Positions 45,701-57,383 of a stretch of 64,000 nt of DNA are shown one piece after another; position 1 is the first letter of the stretch, and each line of letters starts with the position of its first letter. The stretch is from assembly GCA_036925085.1 (NCBI GenBank), contig JAUPFP010000099.1, positions 1 to 64,000 of the forward strand, read 5' to 3'. Under the pieces are notes generated by a model, which had not been told where the DNA came from, did not search any database, and was given only the letters and a program-made list of their open reading frames with translations. This DNA is from Brachycybe producta (lineage: Eukaryota > Arthropoda > Diplopoda > Playtdesmida > Andrognathidae). The position numbers and the translations under genes were made by a program.

Positions 45701-48250
45701 AGTTGAACTTTGAAGTCGATGTTAAACTTCAAGTTGAAGTTCAAGTTGAAGTTCAAGTTGAAGTTCAAGTTGAAGTCAAAGTTAAATTTCAAGTTGAATC
45801 TGAAGTTGAAGTTGAAGTTGAAATTGAAGTAGAAGTTGAAGTTGAAGTTAAAGTTGAGTTTGAAGTTGAAGTTGAAGTTGAAGTTGAAGTTGAAGTTGAA
45901 GTTGATGTTGAAGTTGAATTCAGAGTTGAAGTTGAAGTCGAAGTTAAATTTCAAGTTGAAGCTGAAGTTCAAGTTGATGTTCAAGTTGAAGTTCAAGTTG
46001 AAGTTCAAGTTGAAGTTGAAGTTGAAGTACAAGTTGAATTTCAAGTTGAAGTTCAAGTTGAAGTTCAAGTTGAAGTTCAAGTTGAAGTTCAAGTTGAAGT
46101 TCAAGTTGAAGTTCAAGTTGAAGTTCAAGTTGAAGTTCAAGTTGAAGTTCAAGTTGAAGTTCAAATTGAAGTTCAAGTTGAAGTACAAGTTGAAGTTCAA
46201 GTTGAAGTTCAAGTTCATGTTGAAGTTCAAGTTGAAGTTCAAGTTGAAGTTCAAGTTGAAGTTCAAGTTGAAGTTCAAGTTGAAGTTCAAGTTGAAGTTC
46301 AAGTTGAAGTTCAAGTTGAAGTTCAAGTTGAAGTTCAAGTTGAAGTTCAAGTTGAAGTTCAAGTTGAAGTTCAAGTTGAAGTTCAAGTTGAAGTTCAAGT
46401 TGAAGTTCAAGTTGAAGTTCAAGTTGAAGTTCAAGTTGAAGTTCAAGTTGAAGTTCAAGTTGAAGTTCAAGTTGAAGTTCAAGTTGAAGTTCAAGTTGAA
46501 GTCGAAGTTATATTTCAAGTTGAATCTGAAGTTGAAGTTGAAGTTGAAGTTGAAGTTGAAGTCAGAGTTGAACTTTGAAGTCGATGTTAAATTTCAAGTT
46601 GAAGTTCAAGTTGAAGTTCAAGTTGAAGTTCAAGTTGAAGTTCAAGTTGAAGTTCAAGTTGAAGTTCAAGTTGAAGTTGTAGTTGAAATTGAAGTTGAAG
46701 TTGAAGTTGAAGTTGAAGTGGAAATTGCAGTTGAAGTTGAAATTGAATTTAAAGTTGGAGTTGAAGTTGAAGTTGAGTTGAAGTTGAAGTTAAAGTTGAA
46801 GTTGAAGTTGAAGTTGAAGTTGAAGTTGAAATTCAAGTTGAAGTTGAAGTTTAAGTTGAAGTTGAAGTTCAAGTTGAAGTTCAAGTTGAAGTTCAAGTTG
46901 AAGTTCAAGTTGAAGTTCAAGTTGAAGTTCAAGTTGAAGTTCAAGTTGAAGTCAAAGTTAAATTTCAAGTTGAATCTGAAGTTGAAGTTAAATTTGAAGT
47001 TGAAGTTGAAGTCAGAGTTGAACTTTGAAGTCAATGTTAAATTTCAAGTTGAAGTTCAAGTTGAAGTTCAAGTTGAAGTCAAAGTTAAATTTCAAGTTGA
47101 ATCTGAAGTTGAAGTTGAAGTTGAAATTGAAGTTGAAGTTGAAGTTGAAGTTAAAGTTGAGTTTGAAGTTGAAGTTGAAGTTGATGTTGAAGTTGAATTC
47201 AGAGTTGAAGTTGAAGTCGAAGTTAAATTTCAAGTTGAAGCTGAAGTTCAAGTTGATGTTCAAGTTGAAGTTCAAGTTGAAGTTCAAGTTGAAGTTGAAG
47301 TTGAAGTACAAGTTGAATTTCAAGTTGAAGTTCAAGTTGAAGTTCAAGTTGAAGTTCAAGTTGAAGTTCAAGTTGAAGTTCAAGTTGAAGTTCAAGTTGA
47401 AGTTCAAGTTGAAGTTCAAGTTGAAGTTCAAGTTGAAGTTCAAATTGAAGTTCAAGTTGAAGTACAAGTTGAAGTTCAAGTTGAAGTTCAAGTTCATGTT
47501 GAAGTTCAAGTTGAAGTTGAAATTGAGATGGAGTTAATGTTGAAGTTAAAATTGAAGTTTAAGTTAAAGTTGAAGTTGAAGTTGAAGTTAAAGTTGAAGT
47601 TGAAGTTCAAGTTCAAGTTGAAGTTCAAGTTCAAGTTGAAGTTCAAGTTCAAGTTGAAGTTCAAGTTGAAGATCAAGTTGAAGTTTAAGTTGAAGTTCAA
47701 GTTGAAGTTCAAGTTGAAGTTGAAGTTGAAATTGAAGTTGAAGTTGAATCTTAAGTTGAAGTTGAAGTTGAAGTTGAAATCAGAGTTGAACTTTGAAGTC
47801 GATGTTAAATTTCAAGTTGAAGTTCAAGTTGAAGTTCAAGTTGAAGTTCAAGTTGAAGTTCAAGTTGAAGTTGAAGTTGAAGTTGAAGTTGAAGTTGAAG
47901 TTGAAGTTAAAGTTGAGTTTGAAGTTAAAGATGAAGTTGAAGTTGAAGTTGATGTTGAAATTGAATTCAGAGTTGAAGTTGAAGTCGAAGTTAACTTTCA
48001 AGTTGAAGCTGAAGTTCAAGTTGAAGTTCAAGTTGAAGTTCAAGTTGAAGTTCAAGTTGAAGTTCAAGTTGAAGTTCAAGTTGAAGTTCAAGTTGAAGTT
48101 CAAGTTGAAGTTCAAGTTGAAGTTCAAGTTGAAGTTCAAGTTGAAGTTCAAGTTGAAGTTCAAGTTGAAGTTCAAGTTGAAGTTCAAGTTGAAGTTCAAG
48201 TTGAAGTCAAAGTTAAATTTCAAGTTGAATCTGAAGTTGAAGTTAAATTT
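39743..48250. repeat. 8.4-8.5 kb higher-order repeat, copy b
   Basis: Second copy of 31,300-39,739, module for module: P, N, M5 (40,493), M3, M4, two CAAGTT arrays, M3 (41,827), N, M5 (42,120), M3, M4, two arrays, the M3/M4 cluster at 43,455-44,770, and M1 modules at 44,298, 45,198, 45,697, 46,560, 47,012 and 47,780. Differences are mostly array length. One example is about seven extra dimers in the 40,910-41,270 array relative to 32,472-32,740. A private change is GATGTTGCAG near 40,858. The two copies part after about 48,250, where this one runs into a further M1-headed unit. Confidence 0.87.
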
Positions 48251-51200
48251 GAAGTTGAAGTTGAAGTCAGAGTTGAACTTTGAAGTCGATGTTAAACTTC
48301 AAGTTGAAGTTCAAGTTGAAGTTCAAGTTGAAGTTCAAGTTGAAGTCAAAGTTAAATTTCAAGTTGAATCTGAAGTTGAAGTTGAAGTTGAAATTGAAGT
48401 AGAAGTTGAAGTTGAAGTTAAAGTTGAGTTTGAAGTTGAAGTTGAAGTTGAAGTTGAAGTTGAAGTTGAAGTTGATGTTGAAGTTGAATTCAGAGTTGAA
48501 GTTGAAGTCGAAGTTAAATTTCAAGTTGAAGCTGAAGTTCAAGTTGATGTTCAAGTTGAAGTTCAAGTTGAAGTTCAAGTTGAAGTTGAAGTTGAAGTAC
48601 AAGTTGAATTTCAAGTTGAAGTTCAAGTTGAAGTTCAAGTTGAAGTTCAAGTTGAAGTTCAAGTTGAAGTTCAAGTTGAAGTTCAAGTTGAAGTTCAAGT
48701 TGAAGTTCAAGTTGAAGTTCAAGTTGAAGTTCAAATTGAAGTTCAAGTTGAAGTACAAGTTGAAGTTCAAGTTGAAGTTCAAGTTCATGTTGAAGTTCAA
48801 GTTGAAGTTCAAGTTGAAGTTCAAGTTGAAGTTCAAGTTGAAGTTCAAGTTGAAGTTCAAGTTGAAGTTCAAGTTGAAGTTCAAGTTGAAGTTCAAGTTG
48901 AAGTTCAAGTTGAAGTTCAAGTTGAAGTTCAAGTTGAAGTTCAAGTTGAAGTTCAAGTTGAAGTTCAAGTTGAAGTTCAAGTTGAAGTTCAAGTTGCAGT
49001 TCAAGTTGAAGTTCAAGTTGAAGTTCAAGTTGAAGTTCAAGTTGAAGTTCAAGTTGAAGTTCAAGTTGAAGTTCAAGTTGAAGTTCAAGTTGAAGTCGAA
49101 GTTATATTTCAAGTTGAATCTGAAGTTGAAGTTGAAGTTGAAGTTGAAGTTGAAGTCAGAGTTGAACTTTGAAGTCGATGTTAAATTTCAAGTTGAAGTT
49201 CAAGTTGAAATTCAAGTTGAAGTTCAAGTTGAAGTTCAAGTTGAAGTTCAAGTTGAAGTTCAAGTTGAAGTTGTAGTTGAAATTGAAGTTGAAGTTGAAG
49301 TTGAAGTTGAAGTTGAAATTGCAGTTGAAGTTGAAATTGAATTTAAAGTTGGAGTTGAAGTTGAAGTTGAGTTGAAGTTGAAGTTAAAGTTGAAGTTGAA
49401 GTTGAAGTTGAAATTGAAGTTGAAATTCAAGTTGAAGTTGAAGTTTAAGTTTAAGTTGAAGTTCAAGTTGAAGTTCAAGTTGAAGTTCAAGTTGAAGTTC
49501 AAGTTGAAGTTCAAGTTGAAGTTCAAGTTGAAGTTCAAGTTGAAGTTCAAGTTGAAGTTCAAGTTGAAGTTCAAGTTGAAGTTCAAGTTGAAGTTCAAGT
49601 TGAAGTTCAAGTTGAAGTTCAAGTTGAAGTTCAAGTTGAAGTTCAAGTTGAAGTTCAAGTTGAAGTTCAAGTTGAAGTTCAGGTTGAAGTTCAAGTTGAA
49701 GTTCAAGTTGAAGTTCAAGTTGAAGTTCAAGTTGAAGTACAAGTTGAAGTTCAAGTTGAAGTTCAAGTTGAAGTTCAAGTTGAAGTTCAAGTTGAAGTCG
49801 AAGTTAAATTTCAAGTTGAGGTTGAAGTTGAAGTTGAAGTTGAAGTTGAAGTTGAAGTTGAAGTTGAAGTTGAAGTTGAAATTGAAGTTGAAGTTGAAGT
49901 TGAAGTTGAATTTGAAGTTAAAGTTGACTTTGAAGTTGAAGTTGAAGTTGAAGTTGAAGTTGATGTTGAAGTTGAATTCAGAGTTGAAGTTGAAGTCGAA
50001 GTTAAATTTCAAGTTGAAGCTGAAGTTGAAGTTGCAGTTAAAGTTGAAGTTGAATTTGAAGTTTAATTTGAAATTAAAGTTGAAACTGAAGTTGAAGTTA
50101 AAGTTGAAGTTGAATTTGAAGTTGAAGTTGAAGTTAAATTTGAAGTTGAATTTGAAGTTGAAGTTAAAGTTGAATTTGATAATGAAGTTGAAGTTGAAGT
50201 TGCAGTTGAAATTTAAGTTTAAGTTGAAGTGGAAACTAAAGTTGAAGTTGAAGTTAAAGTTGAAGTTGAAGTTGAAGTTGAAGTTGAAGTTGAGGTTGAA
50301 GTTGAAGTTAAAGTTAAAGTTGAGTTTGAAGTTGAAGTTGAAGTTGAAGTTGAAGTTGAAGTTGAAATTAATGTTGAAGTTGAAATTGAAGTTGAATTTG
50401 AAGTTGAAGTTGAATTTGAAGTTGAATTTGAAGTTGAATTTGAAGTTGAATTTGAAGTTGAATTTGAAGTTGAATTTGAAGTTGAAGTTAAAGTTGAAAT
50501 TGAAGTTGAAGCTGAAGTTGAAGTTAAAGTTGCAGTTAAACTTGAAGTTAAAATTGAAGTTGAAGTTAAAGTTGAAGTTGCTGTTGAAATTGCAGTTGGC
50601 ATTTAAGTTTAAGTTGAAGTTGAAACTAAAGTTGAAGTTGAAGTTGAAGTTGAAGTTGAAGTTGAAGTTGAAATTGAGATGGAGTTAATGTTGAAGTTAA
50701 AATTGAAGTTGAAGGTGAATTTGAAGTTGAAGTTGAAGTTAAAGTTGAAATTGAAGTTGAAGTTGAGGTTGAAGTTAAAGTTAAAGTTAAAGTTGAGTTT
50801 GAAGTTGAAGTTGAAGTTGAAGTTGAAGTTGAAGTTAAAATTGAAGTCGAAGCTGAAGTTGAAGTTAAAGTTGCAGTTAAACTTGAAGTTAAAATTGAAG
50901 TTGAAGTTAAAGTTGAAGTTGCAGTTGAAATTGCAGTTGACATTTAAGTTTAAGTTGAAGTTGAAACTAAAGTTGAAGTTGAAGTTGAAGTTGAAGTTGA
51001 AATTGAGATAGAGTTAATGTTGAAGTTAAAATTGAAGTTAAAGTTAAAGTTAAAGTTAAAGTTGAAGTTGAAGTTGAAGTTAAAGTTGAAGTTGAAGTTG
51101 AAGTTCAAGTTCAAGCTGAAGTTCAAGTTCAAGTTTAAGTTGAAGTTCAAGTTGAAGTTCAAGTTGAAGTTCAAGTTGAAGTTCAAGTTGAAGTTCAAGT

Positions 51201-53259
51201 TGAAGTTCAAGTTGAAGTTCAAGTTGAAGTTCAAGTTGAAGTCGAAGTTAAATTTCAAGTTGAATCTTAAGTTGAAGTTGAAGTTGAAGTTGAAGTCAGA
51301 GTTGAACTTTGAAGTCGATGTTAAATTTCAAGTTGAAGTTCAAGTTGAAGTTCAAGTTGAAGTTCAAGTTGAAGTTGAAGTTGAAGTTGAAGTTAAAGTT
51401 GAGTTTGAAGTTAAAGATGAAGTTGAAGTTGAAGTTGATGTTGAAATTGAATTCAGAGTTGAAGTTGAAGTCGAAGTTAACTTTCAAGTTGAAGCTGAAG
51501 TTCAAGTTGAAGTTCAAGTTGAAGTTCAAGTTGAAGTTCAAGTTGAAGTTCAAGTTGAAGTTCAAGTTGAAGTTCAAGTTGAAGTTCAAGTTGAAGTTCA
51601 AGTTGAAGTTCAAGTTGAAGTTCAAGTTGAAGTTAAAGTTCAAGTTCAAGTTGAAGTACAAGTTGAAGTTCAAGTTGAAGTTCAAGTTGAAGTTCAAGTT
51701 GAAGTCGAAGTTAAATTTCAAGTTGAGGTTGAAGTTGAAGTTGAATTTGAAGTTGAAGTTGAAGTTGAAGTTGAAATTGCAGTTGAAGTTGAAATTGAAT
51801 TTAAAGTTGGAGTTGAAGTTGAAGTTGAGTTGAAGTTGAAGTTAAAGTTGAAGTTGAAGTTGAAGTTGAAGTTGAAGTTGAAATTCAAGTTGAAGTTGAA
51901 GTTGAAGTTTAAGTTGAAGTTCAAGTTGAAGTTCAAGTTGAAGTTCAAGTTGAAGTTCAAGTTGAAGTTCAAGTTGAAGTTCAAGTTGAAGTTCAAGTTG
52001 AAGTTCAAGTTGAAGTCAAAGTTAAATTTCAAGTTGAATCTGAAGTTGAAGTTGAAGTTGAAATTGAAGTTGAAGTTGAAGTTGAAGTTAAAGTTGAGTT
52101 TGAAGTTGAAGTTGAAGTTGAAGTTGAAGTTGAAGTTGATGTTGAAGTTGAATTCAGAGTTGAAGTTGAAGTCGAATTTAAATTTCAAGTTGAAGCTGAA
52201 GTTCAAGTTGATGTTCAAGTTGAAGTTCAAGTTGAAGTTCAAGTTGAAGTTCAAGTTGAAGTACAAGTTGAATTTCAAGTTGAAGTTCAAGTTGAAGTTC
52301 AAGTTGAAGTTCAAGTTGAAGTTCAAGTTGAAGTTCAAGTTGAAGTTCAAGTTGAAGTTCAAGTTGAAGTTCAAGTTGAAGTTCAAGTTGAAGTTCAAGT
52401 TGAAGTTCAAATTGAAGTTCAAGTTGAAGTACAAGTTGAAGTTCAAGTTGAAGTTCAAGTTCATGTTGAAGTTCAAGTTGAAGTTCAAGTTGAAGTTCAA
52501 GTTGAAGTTCAAGTTGAAGTTCAAGTTGAAGTTCAAGTTGAAGTTCAAGTTGAAGTTCAAGTTGAAGTTCAAGTTGAAGTTCAAGTTGAAGTTCAAGTTG
52601 AAGTTCAAGTTGAAGTTCAAGTTGAAGTTCAAGTTGAAGTTCAAGTTGAAGTTCAAGTTGAAGTTCAAGTTGAAGTTCAAGTTGAAGTTCAAGTTGAAGT
52701 TCAAGTTGAAGTCGAAGTTATATTTCAAGTTGAATCTGAAGTTGAAGTTGAAGTTGAAGTTGAAGTTGAAGTCAGAGTTGAACTTTGAAGTCGATGTTAA
52801 ATTTCAAGTTGAAGTTCAAGTTGAAGTTCAAGTTGAAGTTCAAGTTGAAGTTGTAGTTGAAATTGAAGTTGAAGTTGAAGTTGAAGTTGAAGTTAAAGTT
52901 GAGTTTGAAGTTGAAGTTGAAGTTGAAGTTGAAGTTGATGTTGAAGTTGAATTCAGAGTTAAAGTTGAAGTCGAAGTTAAATTTCAAGTTGAAGCTGAAG
53001 TTCAAGTTGATGTTCAAGTTGAAGTTCAAGTTGAAGTTCAAGTTGAAGTTGAAGTTGAAGTACAAGTTGAATTTCAAGTTGAAGTTCAAGTTGAAGTTCA
53101 AGTTGAAGTTCAAGTTGAAGTTCAAGTTGAAGTTCAAGTTGAAGTTCAAGTTGAAGTTCAAGTTGAAGTTCAAGTTGAAGTTCAAGTTGAAGTTCAAATT
53201 GAAGTTCAAGTTGAAGTACAAGTTGAAGTTCAAGTTGAAGTTCAAGTTCATGTTGAAGT
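47506..53259. repeat. 5.75-kb higher-order repeat, copy a (overlaps 8.5-kb HOR)
   Basis: From the M4 at about 47,519 the sequence matches 53,260 onward at an offset of 5,730 to 5,796. Order: M4, M1 (47,780), CAAGTT array, M1 (48,267), M2, CAAGTT array (48,535-49,095) with CAAATTG and GTTCATGTTG, M1 (49,154), S (49,370), CAAGTT array (49,460-49,795), P (49,800), GAATTTG array, M3 with GTTGGCATT (50,597), M4 (50,670), M3, M4-like GAGATAGAG (51,005), short arrays, M1 (51,296), S (51,826), CAAGTT array (52,200-52,710) and M1 (52,772). Its left part overlaps the tail of the 8.5-kb copy b, so successive duplications used different boundaries. Confidence 0.83.
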
Positions 53260-56200
53260 TCAAGTTGAAGTTGAAATTGAGATGGAGTTAATGTTGAAGT
53301 TAAAATTGAAGTTTAAGTTAAAGTTGAAGTTGAAGTTGAAGTTAAAGTTGAAGTTGAAGTTCAAGTTCAAGTTGAAGTTCAAGTTCAAGTTGAAGTTCAA
53401 GTTCAAGTTGAAGTTCAAGTTGAAGATCAAGTTGAAGTTTAAGTTGAAGTTCAAGTTGAAGTTCAAGTTGAAGTTGAAGTTGAAATTGAAGTTGAAGTTG
53501 AATCTTAAGTTGAAGTTGAAGTTGAAGTTGAAGTCAGAGTTGAACTTTGAAGTCGATGTTAAATTTCAAGTTGAAGTTCAAGTTGAAGTTCAAGTTGAAG
53601 TTCAAGTTGAAGTTCAAGTTGAAGTTGAAGTTGAAATTGAAGTTGAAGTTGAAGTTGAAGTTGAAGTTGAAGTTAAAGTTGAGTTTGAAGTTAAAGATGA
53701 AGTTGAAGTTGAAGTTGATGTTGAAATTGAATTCAGAGTTGAAGTTGAAGTCGAAGTTAACTTTCAAGTTGAAGCTGAAGTTCAAGTTGAAGTTCAAGTT
53801 GAAGTTCAAGTTGAAGTTCAAGTTGAAGTTCAAGTTGAAGTTCAAGTTGAAGTTCAAGTTGAAGTTCAAGTTGAAGTTCAAGTTGAAGTTCAAGTTGAAG
53901 TTCAAGTTGAAGTTCAAGTTGAAGTTCAAGTTGAAGTTCAAGTTGAAGTTCAAGTTGAAGTCAAAGTTAAATTTCAAGTTGAATCTGAAGTTGAAGTTAA
54001 ATTTGAAGTTGAAGTTGAAGTCAGAGTTGAACTTTGAAGTCGATGTTAAACTTCAAGTTGAAGTTCAAGTTGAAGTTCAAGTTGAAGTTCAAGTTGAAGT
54101 CAAAGTTAAATTTCAAGTTGAATCTGAAGTTGAAGTTGAAGTTGAAATTGAAGTAGAAGTTGAAGTTGAAGTTAAAGTTGAGTTTGAAGTTGAAGTTGAA
54201 GTTGAAGTTGAAGTTGAAGTTGAAGTTGATGTTGAAGTTGAATTCAGAGTTGAAGTTGAAGTCGAAGTTAAATTTCAAGTTGAAGCTGAAGTTCAAGTTG
54301 ATGTTCAAGTTGAAGTTCAAGTTGAAGTTCAAGTTGAAGTTGAAGTTGAAGTACAAGTTGAATTTCAAGTTGAAGTTCAAGTTGAAGTTCAAGTTGAAGT
54401 TCAAGTTGAAGTTCAAGTTGAAGTTCAAGTTGAAGTTCAAGTTGAAGTTCAAGTTGAAGTTCAAGTTGAAGTTCAAGTTGAAGTTCAAATTGAAGTTCAA
54501 GTTGAAGTACAAGTTGAAGTTCAAGTTGAAGTTCAAGTTCATGTTGAAGTTCAAGTTGAAGTTCAAGTTGAAGTTCAAGTTGAAGTTCAAGTTGAAGTTC
54601 AAGTTGAAGTTCAAGTTGAAGTTCAAGTTGAAGTTCAAGTTGAAGTTCAAGTTGAAGTTCAAGTTGAAGTTCAAGTTGAAGATCAAGTTGAAGTTCAAGT
54701 TGAAGTTCAAGTTGAAGTTCAAGTTGAAGTTCAAGTTGAAGTTCAAGTTGAAGTTCAAGTTGAAGTTCAAGTTGAAGTTCAAGTTGAAGTTCAAGTTGAA
54801 GTTCAAGTTGAAGTTCAAGTTGAAGTCGAAGTTATATTTCAAGTTGAATCTGAAGTTGAAGTTGAAGTTGAAGTTGAAGTTGAAGTCAGAGTTGAACTTT
54901 GAAGTAGATGTTAAATTTCAAGTTGAAGTTCAAGTTGAAGTTCAAGTTGAAGTTCAAGTTGAAGTTCAAGTTGAAGTTCAAGTTGAAGTTCAAGTTGAAG
55001 TTGTAGTTGAAATTGAAGTTGAAGTTGAAGTTGAAGTTGAAGTTGAAATTGCAGTTGAAGTTGAAATTGAATTTAAAGTTGGAGTTGAAGTTGAAGTTGA
55101 GTTGAAGTTGAAGTTAAAGTTGAAGTTGAAGTTGAAGTTGAAATTGAAGTTGAAATTCAAGTTGAAGTTGAAGTTTAAGTTTAAGTTGAAGTTCAAGTTG
55201 AAGTTCAAGTTGAAGTTCAAGTTGAAGTTCAAGTTGAAGTTCAAGTTGAAGTTCAAGTTGAAGTTCAAGTTGAAGTTCAAGTTGAAGTTCAAGTTGAAGT
55301 TCAAGTTGAAGTTCAAGTTGAAGTTCAAGTTGAAGTTCAAGTTGAAGTTCAAGTTGAAGTTCAAGTTGAAGTTCAAGTTGAAGTTCAAGTTGAAGTTCAA
55401 GTTGAAGTTCAAGTTGAAGTTCAGGTTGAAGTTCAAGTTGAAGTTCAAGTTGAAGTTCAAGTTGAAGTTCAAGTTGAAGTACAAGTTGAAGTTCAAGTTG
55501 AAGTTCAAGTTGAAGTTCAAGTTGAAGTTCAAGTTGAAGTCGAAGTTAAATTTCAAGTTGAGGTTGAAGTTGAAGTTGAAGTTGAAGTTGAAGTTGAAGT
55601 TGAAGTTGAAGTTGAAGTTGAAATTGAAGTTGAAGTTGAAGTTGAAGTTGAATTTGAAGTTAAAGTTGACTTTGAAGTTGAAGTTGAAGTTGAAGTTGAA
55701 GTTGATGTTGAAGTTGAATTCAGAGTTGAAGTTGAAGTCGAAGTTAAATTTCAAGTTGAAGCTGAAGTTGAAGTTGCAGTTAAAGTTGAAGTTGAATTTG
55801 AAGTTTAATTTGAAATTAAAGTTGAAACTGAAGTTGAAGTTAAAGTTGAAGTTGAATTTGAAGTTGAAGTTGAAGTTAAATTTGAAGTTGAATTTGAAGT
55901 TGAAGTTAAAGTTGAATTTGATAATGAAGTTGAAGTTGAAGTTGCAGTTGAAATTTAAGTTTAAGTTGAAGTGGAAACTAAAGTTGAAGTTGAAGTTAAA
56001 GTTGAAGTTGAAGTTGAAGTTGAAGTTGAAGTTGAGGTTGAAGTTGAAGTTAAAGTTAAAGTTGAGTTTGAAGTTGAAGTTGAAGTTGAAGTTGAAGTTG
56101 AAGTTGAAATTAATGTTGAAGTTGAAATTGAAGTTGAATTTGAAGTTGAAGTTGAATTTGAAGTTGAATTTGAAGTTGAATTTGAAGTTGAATTTGAAGT

Positions 56201-57383
56201 TGAATTTGAAGTTGAATTTGAAGTTGAAGTTAAAGTTGAAATTGAAGTTGAAGCTGAAGTTGAAGTTAAAGTTGCAGTTAAACTTGAAGTTAAAATTGAA
56301 GTTGAAGTTAAAGTTGAAGTTGCTGTTGAAATTGCAGTTGGCATTTAAGTTTAAGTTGAAGTTGAAACTAAAGTTGAAGTTGAAGTTGAAGTTGAAGTTG
56401 AAGTTGAAGTTGAAGTTGAAATTGAGATGGAGTTAATGTTGAAGTTAAAATTGAAGTTGAAGGTGAATTTGAAGTTGAAGTTGAAGTTAAAGTTGAAATT
56501 GAAGTTGAAGTTGAGGTTGAAGTTAAAGTTAAAGTTAAAGTTGAGTTTGAAGTTGAAGTTGAAGTTGAAGTTGAAGTTGAAGTTAAAATTGAAGTCGAAG
56601 CTGAAGTTGAAGTTAAAGTTGCAGTTAAACTTGAAGTTAAAATTGAAGTTGAAGTTAAAGTTGAAGTTGCAGTTGAAATTGCAGTTGACATTTAAGTTTA
56701 AGTTGAAGTTGAAACTAAAGTTGAAGTTGAAGTTGAAGTTGAAGTTGAAATTGAGATGGAGTTAATGTTGAAGTTAAAATTGAAGTTAAAGTTAAAGTTA
56801 AAGTTAAAGTTGAAGTTGAAGTTGAAGTTAAAGTTGAAGTTGAAGTTCAAGTTCAAGTTCAAGTTGAAGTTCAAGTTCAAGTTTAAGTTGAAGTTCAAGT
56901 TGAAGTTCAAGTTGAAGTTCAAGTTGAAGTTCAAGTTGAAGTTCAAGTTGAAGTTCAAGTTGAAGTTCAAGTTGAAGTTCAAGTTGAAGTTCAAGTTGAA
57001 GTTCAAGTTGAAGTTCAAGTTGAAGTTCAAGTTGAAGTCGAAGTTAAATTTCAAGTTGAATCTTAAGTTGAAGTTGAAGTTGAAGTTGAAGTCAGAGTTG
57101 AACTTTGAAGTCGATGTTAAATTTCAAGTTGAAGTTCAAGTTGAAGTTCAAGTTGAAGTTCAAGTTGAAGTTCAAGTTGAAGTTGAAGTTGAAGTTGAAG
57201 TTAAAGTTGAGTTTGAAGTTAAAGATGAAGTTGAAGTTGAAGTTGATGTTGAAATTGAATTCAGAGTTGAAGTTGAAGTCGAAGTTAACTTTCAAGTTGA
57301 AGCTGAAGTTCAAGTTGAAATTCAAGTTGAAGTTCAAGTTGAAGTTCAAGTTGAAGTTCAAGTTGAAGTTCAAGTTGAAGTTC
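53260..57383. repeat. 5.75-kb higher-order repeat, copy b (truncated)
   Basis: Copy of 47,506 onward: M4 (53,275), M1 (53,534), M1 (54,021), CAAGTT array (54,295-54,830), M1 (54,890, with GTAGATG), S (55,098), CAAGTT array (55,190-55,540), P (55,545), GAATTTG array, M3 with GTTGGCATT (56,338), M4, M3, M4 (56,750) and M1 (57,092). After about 57,380, where copy a continues towards S at 51,826, this copy jumps back to block P. That is the junction of a 1,769-bp tandem duplication. Confidence 0.83.
55615..57383. repeat. 1,769-bp tandem duplication, copy 1
   Basis: It contains GAAATTGAAG, GTTGACTTTG, GAATTCAGAG, GAAGTTTAATTTG, GATAATG, the GAATTTG array, M3 with GTTGGCATT, M4, M3, M4, a short CAAGTT array and M1. 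Everything from 55,620 reappears 1,769 bp later. Confidence 0.9.

Noticed and set aside
51017..54037. Plus-strand frame of about 1,006 codons alternating KLKF and EVQV repeats
   Set aside because: It stays open because +1 (M1) and -1 (S, M4) register shifts alternate. The same frame is broken in sister HOR copies by TAA in GTTTAAG units, so there is no conserved reading frame.
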